Shown one piece after another: positions 31,600 to 37,769 of a stretch of 37,769 nt of DNA. This DNA is from Symsagittifera roscoffensis. Its lineage: Eukaryota > Xenacoelomorpha > Acoela > Convolutidae. The position numbers and the translations under genes are program-made. The notes below the pieces were generated by a model that was given only the letters and a program-made list of their open reading frames with translations, searched no databases and was not told the DNA's origin. The stretch covers positions 48,535,283-48,573,051 of the forward strand of contig NC_087062.1 of NCBI RefSeq assembly GCF_963678635.1, read 5' to 3'. Numbering within the stretch: position 1 is the first letter of the stretch; every line of letters begins with the position of its first letter.

Positions 31600-32250
31600 A
31601 AGTCACTGGTATTGACAAAAACAGCAAAAGTAGTTTTGAATGGCAAAAAACTCGGCCAATCAGAAAAAGCAGAGATGAGGAAGCTGATTGCGTAAGGTGG
31701 GTTAGTAGGGAGGGATCGGCGGCTTTTTAAGTACGGTCCTTATTAAATTAATTATCCCTTTCTCACTCTAAATCTGCGCCCTGGTTTGAAATGAGAAGTG
31801 AAATGAGAGTTTAAACAAAACATTTCGTAATAGTGAAGCTAAAGCTCATGCTAAACGTACTTTAAATGAAATGGAAGAAATTATATTCTCTGAAATCTTG
31901 CTCTCCATTCCATCCCATTTCACGAAATTTGAATCATAATACTTTCGAGGACAAAAAATACAAAATTTTGATCAACACAGGTGCTTTATCACATTTGACT
32001 TGCAGTTCCTGAAAGAAAAAAAAACAAAAAAGTTTAACAAAGCTTCACAATTTTTTCTTCGTACCGAGGTAGCTTCAAAAATCAGAAAAAGGTTTACTTT
32101 GAAGTTTACTAATAATGCCCCCCCCCCCAGTTTCTTCCAACAAAGAAAAATTTTACCACATTATTTGAAATATAATTATTTTGACTGAATTCGTATTCAA
32201 GCATCTTGAAATCTTTGTCAAAAGTCACTGGAATCAAAAATCAAACCTTA
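31600..32250. other. Noncoding interruption inside BEL/Pao integrase
   Basis: Integrase coding similarity stops at about 32,250 (SSCRMGIERL on the minus strand) and resumes at about 31,535. The intervening sequence is AT-rich with a C-run (32,115-32,127) and no open frame. AAGTCACTGG occurs at both edges (31,600-31,609 and 32,222-32,231), which could be a target-site duplication of an inserted non-autonomous element. The C-run followed by CAG also appears near 27,707-27,717. Confidence 0.5.
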
Positions 32251-32943
32251 ATTTCAATCTTTCAATCCCCATGCGGCAAGAGCTGATGTCCATAGACGGA
32301 ACAAGTTCGATGTGAACGGGACGGTTAGTCATTCAGGTAACAGAAAAGCCGATCTTCTTTCACTACTGTGGCTAAGAGTCACGTAAAATGGACCAAAATA
32401 ATCCACACCACAGTTACTCTAAGGCCGATGGCGGTAACCAAGCCGTTCGACAGGGAGGTCTGACATCATAGGATTTAAGGTTTTTGCCTTGCATTGTCTG
32501 CAAGCAGAACAACATAGTTAAATTGTACGAAGAGCCGCTCGTAGGCCCAACACTACAAATCCCACATGTACAATGGACCGCAGTTAATCCAAGTGTTGAT
32601 GGTTGTGGGCAAAGTGGAGATGCCTCGGAAACATTTTCACCAATAACTGACGAGAATCTAAGAGGATGGGATGCCTACTTTCAAAACTTTTTTCGGCTAA
32701 GCGTTGAGTCCATCCCGTGGAACGAATGATGCCACTGGGGCTGATAAACTGTGAGTAACCTGCAATGCGACAAGATCTTTTTATGGGTATGCCAGATTGA
32801 AGTTGTTTGAACTCAACCGGGAACATTTCGGATTGCGCCAAAATTGACTTTTTTTTCGCAATTACTAATTCGGCCGGATCAGTTACGTGAGAGTTCTGCT
32901 CGCGAAGTGCTTGTGGTTCGGCAATGACCTCAACATAAAGCAA
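32250..32943 (-). pseudogene. Integrase N-terminal zinc module and first catalytic Asp, BEL/Pao
   Basis: The 119-residue frame 32,943-32,584 has ELVIAKKKSILAQSEMFPVE, SGIIRSTGWTQRL and HPILLDSRQLLVKMFPRHLH, typical of the region leading into the integrase H2C2 zinc-binding domain; RHLHFAHNH supplies the two His. The paired cysteines (CRQC, 32491-32502) lie in another frame, followed by PMMSDLPVERLGY. GVDYFGPFYV carries the first catalytic Asp (32401-32403). A frameshift near 32,370 and the interruption below 32,250 break the core. Confidence 0.88.
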
Positions 32944-33720
32944 ACGTATCGCTGCAGTTTCGTAAAACTACTGTACATCTCCGAAACAAATACGGGCTCT
33001 GACCGCTTCAAAGTACTCGTGCGAGCATGTGTTGAGTTAACATTGGTGTCGTCCAAAGATTTCTTCGAAAGAGTATTACTAACAACATCCAGATTTGGAT
33101 TGAAAGGCCACTCATTGCCTAAAAGAAAGCTTGGACCCGCGACCCAACTGTTTTCCGCCGATATTCCGCGTGTCCCAGTGTCTGCGGGGTTATCTCCACT
33201 ATTTACATGGAACCATTGATCCACAGTGGCGAGTTCTTTTATTTCACAAGCACGGTTTGCGACCAAAGTCCGGAAATATCATTCTGCCCGGAGTATATCA
33301 TTCTTCAACCTAGAGGCCAGCAAGGCTGCCTGCTTTTCCAGCTTCGGAATGGACGAAGCCTTCATTGGTGCTATCTTTGCTTTACCAAAAACAAACGCAA
33401 TTTCAGTTTTTTGAGTCTCAATAATCCGGGCACGAAGGAAACCACCGCGCAAAACACATCCTGTGAGCTATCCCCAAACATATGGAGCTCACATTGATCA
33501 AATGCATTACTGAAAAAGCACCGGGGAATGAATATTTCTCCTATGACAAACAGACTTGAATACCACTCAATGACTTGCTTTCGGAGCGGTTTGAGTAAGG
33601 GATCATCCCATTGTTGCCCAGTTAAGCGCCAAATGTCGTTAAGAAGCAGACGGGTCTACCGTGTAGGGAGCCACCAAACCATTAGGGTCGATATGAAACA
33701 ATACTGAGAAGAGTTCGTTG
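32883..33720 (-). pseudogene. RNase H region, BEL/Pao
   Basis: The upstream part is scattered over frames: LLLNDIWRLTGQQWDDPLLK near 33,640-33,580 and LHMFGDSSQD (the first RNase H Asp) near 33,490-33,460. The 127-residue frame 33,266-32,883 holds the end: WFHVNSGDNPADTGTRG, then WVAGPSFLLGNEWPF, a pattern characteristic of the RNase H to integrase transition in BEL/Pao pol. RNase H removes the RNA strand during reverse transcription. Plus-strand frames over the same stretch are antisense shadows. Confidence 0.8.
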
Positions 33721-33923
33721 CGTAAAAGATGTTTGGAGCTCACGGTTATCTCATCAACTATCAATAAGAAAGTCACTTCCATGGTTCCACTTTAAACATA
33801 TTACATGAGAAATTGAATGGTCATTACCACACGCATTGTGTTTTTTTTTAATTTTGCAGTTAAATCAATTGAAGGGTTTCAAATTTCTTAGACTGCAGGA
33901 AAATTACTAACAACCTTGGTGAG

Positions 33924-34322
33924 TCAAAATCCTCCCAAGTTATGAAGTTTCACCAGATACTTGCTTGTTCTCATTGCGTCATTGCGGTTTTCGAATGAAT
34001 CCAAGTGATCATCCAGGTAGAACCTAGTAAGTACTGCTCTTGACGCTTCAGGAAAACTTTCATAGTTATCCCTGGTGGTTTGCTGAAGTACGATCATCGC
34101 GCACGTCGGGGAGTCCCGGGCACCGAAAATTTGCCATGTATACTGAAGAACTTCTACATCCGATGTGGTATCCTCGCGCCAAAAGAACTGCAAAGAAATT
34201 TGATCACAAGGGGGGTACCCAAACTGGAGGAGCATACCCTCGATGTCCGCGGAGAAGGCAAACTGATATTGGCGGAAACGCATTAACACCGTGAAATTGG
34301 CCATGAAATTTCGGCGCGCCAT
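33924..34322 (-). pseudogene. Reverse transcriptase catalytic segment, BEL/Pao
   Basis: 132 open residues. Motif A is FSADIEGMLLQ with Asp codon 34245-34247; then LQFFWRED, QIFGARDSPTCA (motif B), and the catalytic RFYLDDHLDSFE with YLDD at 34008-34019; it ends in LGGF. The polymerase residues are intact. The Met at 34,322 is not the true start: the preceding RT part is in another frame and a short stretch between LNGAPKFHG and the LMRFRQ block appears lost. Confidence 0.92.
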
Positions 34323-34584
34323 TTAAAATCCGATGAATCTTACCTGGCTTAATTGTGTTGAGGGCAGGATGCTGGGGTAAATACCATTCACGGGCGGAGC
34401 GGAGCTGCGGATCGTGCGGTTTAACCGGAATGATATAACCTTTAGCGATGTCCTCTTTTAATGTCTCAGTGTATTTACTCTTTAAACCACTGTCTTTGTC
34501 GAGCCGTTTTTCATGCGTCGTGAACTGTGCCAGCACTGAGTAGTAATTATTAGATAAAGAACTGCTATCATCGGCCCATAACAC
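34204..34584 (-). pseudogene. Reverse transcriptase N-terminal segment, BEL/Pao
   Basis: Recognisable blocks: MLWADDSSSLSNNYYSVL, HEKRL, EDIAKGYIIPV, REWYLPQHPALN, KPGKIHRILNGAPKFHG. These are the region before RT motif A in BEL/Pao pol. After KFHG the frame reads out of phase with the downstream RT segment, so a frameshift lies near 34,300. Confidence 0.88.
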
Positions 34585-34689
34585 TCCTACCCAATACGGT
34601 TCACCATCATGGTATGTTGTTGGTTCAAGAAGGTTATTCGCTCGCTGATCGGCTGCAGAACAAGCATTATCTCGTTTGTATGTGCCATA

Positions 34690-35341
34690 TCACGCTCTAT
34701 TTTGGCTAAGAAGTTCCACGTCCTCGGCATTGCACTTGAAACATGTTGACAACAGCCCAGACGAAGAAGGGAGAGAGCCACTCAAAACCCATCCCACCAG
34801 CATACGAACAGCCATTGTGGTTTTCCTATCTGCATCATGAATATAATCAAGAGGGCGGATGTGCTGATAAAAGTCCTGACCAATAACAATTTCGATGTCC
34901 AAAAAATTATACCGAACTGGCTTTATTGGTTCCAGTTGTGGATAATCTTCTTGAATGGCCTGAAAATCAACCTTGTGAGACCCAACATTAATTTCATCCT
35001 TTACATATGCGATTACTCTGAAGGTATAATCGGTGTTATATATGTCAGCAGATAGTGCGACTTCGACTAATTCGGTCCAAATAATATCCGTTGAATTAAA
35101 ACTATTCAGGGTCAAATAAGTTTTTTCCCTGACAAGTTCAGACGGCGAGCCAAGCTTGCGGAAAACCGAGGACGTTATCGGTTTTGGACTTATATGAAAC
35201 ACTTAACTCAGTAACCTGGAGAAGACCTTTAACGTCCTGCACGGATGCGGAACAAGACGACGTTGATTTATCCGCTGGAGTTTTTTGCGGTAGATGACTT
35301 GTTGTCTTCCTTTCGAGGATGGAAAATGCGGTCTGCACCAT
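34690..35341 (-). pseudogene. DUF1758-like aspartic protease, BEL/Pao, active site missing
   Basis: The first frame (35,341-35,138) has SVQDVKGLLQVTELSV; the second (35,202-34,690) has FRKLGSPSELVREKTYLTLN, then IGQDFYQHIRPLDYI and MLVGWVLSGSLPSSSGLLST. These flank the protease of BEL/Pao pol. The Asp-Thr/Ser-Gly/Ala active-site motif expected between the two parts is absent in all frames; the sequence passes directly from one flank to the other near 35,165. A deletion of the catalytic segment is the simplest reading. Confidence 0.82.
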
Positions 35342-35834
35342 GCAAGAGGATAGTGTGCGTGCTTTTGCACTCAGGTTTAGTGCATTTTCTGGACTTCGGG
35401 CAACTACGGAACATGAGGTCCGCTTCGAGACAAGAGAAACAGAGTTTTTTCTCCGCGGAAAACTTTACCCTTTGAGCAGGGTTCTTTTCCTTGAAGACCT
35501 TGCATCCCCAAAACGGATTTTTACCAGCGCACTGCGGGCAGGAAGGATATTCAAACTTGTTCGGCTTAGCACTGAATGCAAAAACTCGCGTTGGAGTTTT
35601 TGTCTTGACGGGTTCTTCAGTTTTTGATGTACCAGGAAAAGTTTTCATACGCTCATGCGTTTCGGCCTTTTCTTTCAACCACTCTTTGAAATCAAGGAGA
35701 TTAGGGAAACACCAATTACGCTTGACCGTGAAGGATGAACAAGACTCCTTCATATCTTTGGGCATTTTACTTAAAGCTTGATTCAAGATGACACTTCCTT
35801 TCAGATCGTCCTCATATGACACTGATCGAAACAT
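35268..35834 (-). pseudogene. Gag C-terminal region with cysteine-rich knuckles, BEL/Pao
   Basis: 188 open residues. The first 65 or so (LNQALSKMPKDMKESC, FPNLLDFKEWLKEK) resemble the end of a DUF1759-type gag. The rest is the cysteine-rich RNA-binding part: CPQC (35529-35540), FWGCKVF, LCFSCLEADLMFRSC, KCTKPECKSTHTILLHG. Two positions expected to be zinc-binding His are altered: Asn in GKNPFWGC (35517-35519) and Leu in EADLMFRSC (35415-35417). The frame stops at 35,268 just as the protease begins in another frame. Confidence 0.88.
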
Positions 35835-36028
35835 ACCAACGAGACTTCAACTAACACAAGCTAAATCAATAATGCTTTCTGAATTGTGCATTTTTACTGG
35901 TAGAACGCTGCTAAGATTTTTCGAGGTGGGCGCTCACACGGATTTGATGTTGCCCAAAGTTTCCTTCAAGGACCCTTAGTGCATCCCTGTACATTCGACC
36001 TGAATACGCGAAGTCCGCTATTGCCAAC

Positions 36029-36784
36029 TTAGCTTTCCCAATTACCAAAGTTTTGAGCTACGTCATCCAAAAGAGTTGATTGCGAATCAACCGCACATTG
36101 AAACTGACCTATCCATTCATGCCATTCCAACAAATTACCATCATTCTCGGAAAATTTCCATTCGGGTAATTGATCCTTCCTGTTCGATGTCAAGACTGCG
36201 GCTAAGTCTCGATTGCGAAGGCGGATTGACAAAATTCGGGACAGGTTAGTGTATGCACGTTGCAGCCGGATTCGAAAAATACGGATGATGATCGGACTTG
36301 CAGGGAATATCCGACGCAATCGATGATTGCAAGGGCACTTGCTCGTGTGGCGGAGTGAAATAGTAAGTTGCTCCACCGCTGTTGTAGGGAACGTTTCTGA
36401 TTTTGGAGGGACAAGATATGTTACTGCCTCAAACACGTGGGATGACTCATTCAAAGCTTAAGGATTGCACACTGCGGGGATCGGTGTTGCAGTTGTAGGA
36501 AATCGCGATGCATTGTTCGGGTAATAAAACTGACGGAGGTAGGTGGGATGACCTACAGGTAGTACTGCCGAAACAACTGCAGTATGAGGAAGTAAATTTG
36601 TATACGAAGCTGATGGAACGTTTTCAGAAGTAGCAGTCGTGGCAGGCTCAGCATTAAACCACTGGTTTGCCTCTGAAAACCGCTGTGGTTGTGTTACATC
36701 TTGATTTAGGTTCGACACAAACTCGACGATATTTTGCTGAGTATTTGTGCCGGCAGCAATCTGCTTAAGAGATTTAGGAATCAT
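36029..36784 (-). pseudogene. Gag central region with start of DUF1759-like domain, BEL/Pao
   Basis: One frame from 36,784 to 36,029 broken only by TAA at 36458-36460. It opens with IPKSLKQIAAGTNTQQNIVE, passes through a Pro/Thr/Ala/Ser-rich linker, and ends in LPEWKFSENDGNLLEWHEWI, the block that begins the DUF1759 gag domain of BEL/Pao elements. The domain continues out of frame to about 35,850 (KLAIADFAYSG, then a DALRVLEGNFGQ block). Confidence 0.78.
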
Positions 36785-37648
36785 GGGGGTACTTCAGCCC
36801 CATGCATCATCGTAGAAGAAAAGCCACCTAATTGGGCGTTACACAGAGGAACGACATCCTCCGGGCGTTATAGGGAACCGTATTTAATCCAGAAGTGTAT
36901 GCAGTCGGTTCGGTTACGGTCACTACTGGATTCAAATTCGGCATATTATCCATTCAAGTTTCTGTGCGTTTATCTGCTGTTTCCCTATGAGAGCTTACCG
37001 AGTTAGCAAACAGGTCATTGTATTCGGAGTCTTCCTCTTATTCAGCACTAGCTATTTTGGCTTTAACAGTTTTTTTTCTATTCTCCTCGCGGATTTGTAC
37101 TTCTTCCAACCTTGGCTTGATTTCTAGTAAGCGCAATGATGCTTCTTTTTGTCTCTCGATCTCTTCTGTTTTTAACTTAGCCAACAACAACTTTTTCGCC
37201 GTTGACTGGAAGTAATTTAGGTTGTTTTACTCTGATCTGAGAGCCTAGACCAATGTGAACTTCGAAGTTTTTCGGAGCCCTTCGGGGAATCCACTTCCCC
37301 TGAAAGCGATGAAACGGACCTTACCTATTCTTCACATCCTACATAGTTCCTAGCTTTCTGAAAAACCTCATCGTGTCTCTTTGTTGCCAGTTCAAGCCAC
37401 TGTTCCAAGTATTCACAAATCTAATCTCTATTAGTGGTCTTTTCCGCTACTTGACTTATCTCATCATTTTTTAAAAATCCTTTTCCAGGAAAACATTTGC
37501 GTTCATGATTAAGTTCTCAACAAGTATTTTTCGTTTTTTGTTCTTTTTGCTTCTGGAATATACATTTATAAACATTGAGGAGCTGAATTTCCAAATTACG
37601 CCGAGACTCAAGAAGCTTTTGTGCTGTCTGACCTAATTCTTGATTCAT
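36785..37648 (-). pseudogene. Gag N-terminal region, BEL/Pao, decayed
   Basis: A candidate gag start is ATG at 37646-37648 (MNQELGQTAQKLLESRRNLE), a helix-like opening that stops at TGA 37517-37519 after 43 codons. Further protein-like pieces (ELNHERKCFPGKGF, MPNLNPVVTVTEPT) lie in other frames down to 36,785. No catalytic domain is expected here. The 37,018-37,215 plus-strand frame is antisense. Confidence 0.6.
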
Positions 37649-37769
37649 TGTTGGGCTTTTAAAATTAAAGAGCGGGACGTATCAAACCTTGATTCAGTAC
37701 AAAAAATAAACAAAACCACACTGTAACATATATGCAACAACTTATACCACCACTACAGGGCCAAACTCC

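Larger units (their letters stand above)
30731..37769 (-). mobile_element. BEL/Pao-type LTR retrotransposon, degenerate
   Basis: Minus-strand order is gag (from 37,648) with a DUF1759-like domain and cysteine-rich knuckles, DUF1758-like protease, RT with YLDD, RNase H, integrase with H-H-C-C module and W-E-R block, then a DUF5641-like C-terminal domain. That combination is diagnostic for the BEL/Pao group. Many frameshifts, stops, catalytic substitutions and an internal interruption make it inactive. G+C content is visibly higher than the neighbouring sequence. The 5' LTR would lie at or beyond the window edge; the 3' end is near 30,730-30,830. Confidence 0.93.

Noticed and set aside
34040-34294. 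Plus-strand frames of 68-84 residues
   Set aside because: Antisense to the BEL/Pao reverse transcriptase; no independent support.
35319-35781. Plus-strand frames of about 100 residues with normal-looking composition
   Set aside because: Antisense to the gag knuckle region with its unmistakable Cys/His pattern.

Overview
Kind of DNA. This is a gene-poor, AT-rich stretch of a eukaryotic, almost certainly invertebrate metazoan, nuclear genome. The main evidence is a BEL/Pao-type LTR retrotransposon (a group known only from animals) and a Ty3/gypsy-type LTR retrotransposon, both broken, lying beside a very large minisatellite. There is no prokaryotic gene organisation, no recognisable tRNA or rRNA gene and no CRISPR array. 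I cannot name the species.

Layout. (1) 1-13,838: a tandem array of a degenerate unit of about 46 bp (core on the + strand GGCTGGTCGCTGTGAAA, then a TAACCGAAG block and an A-rich tail), with internal higher-order duplications. (2) 13,838-16,130: a heavily deleted gypsy-like copy on the minus strand (copy 1). (3) 16,130-17,236: a second, short block of the same minisatellite. (4) 17,236 to about 25,040: a longer gypsy-like copy on the minus strand (copy 2) with, in minus-strand order, an extra 5' ORF, gag with a CCHC knuckle, aspartic protease, reverse transcriptase, RNase H and integrase; it is broken by stops and frameshifts. Both copies end at exactly the same integrase position, fused to the same minisatellite sequence, so array plus element was duplicated as one block after the element had already decayed. 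(5) 25,040-30,700: mostly noncoding, with a possible gypsy LTR, a small exon-like island near 27,900-28,200, a pair of direct repeats of about 0.5 kb, and a perfect 79-bp inverted repeat with a 6-nt loop. (6) About 30,730 to the window end: a degenerate BEL/Pao element on the minus strand (gag, protease, RT, RNase H, integrase, C-terminal DUF5641-like domain). It has lost key residues (integrase Asp to His, zinc-knuckle His changes, protease active-site segment missing) and carries an interruption of about 0.7 kb inside integrase.

How it fits together. No intact, expressed gene can be supported. The window is a graveyard of LTR elements next to a satellite. Its most unusual feature is the repeated, sequence-identical fusion of the minisatellite to the integrase end of the gypsy-like element, together with a gag reading frame whose start codon lies in the minisatellite. 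I found no convincing new functional system; the array-element relationship is the best candidate for follow-up.
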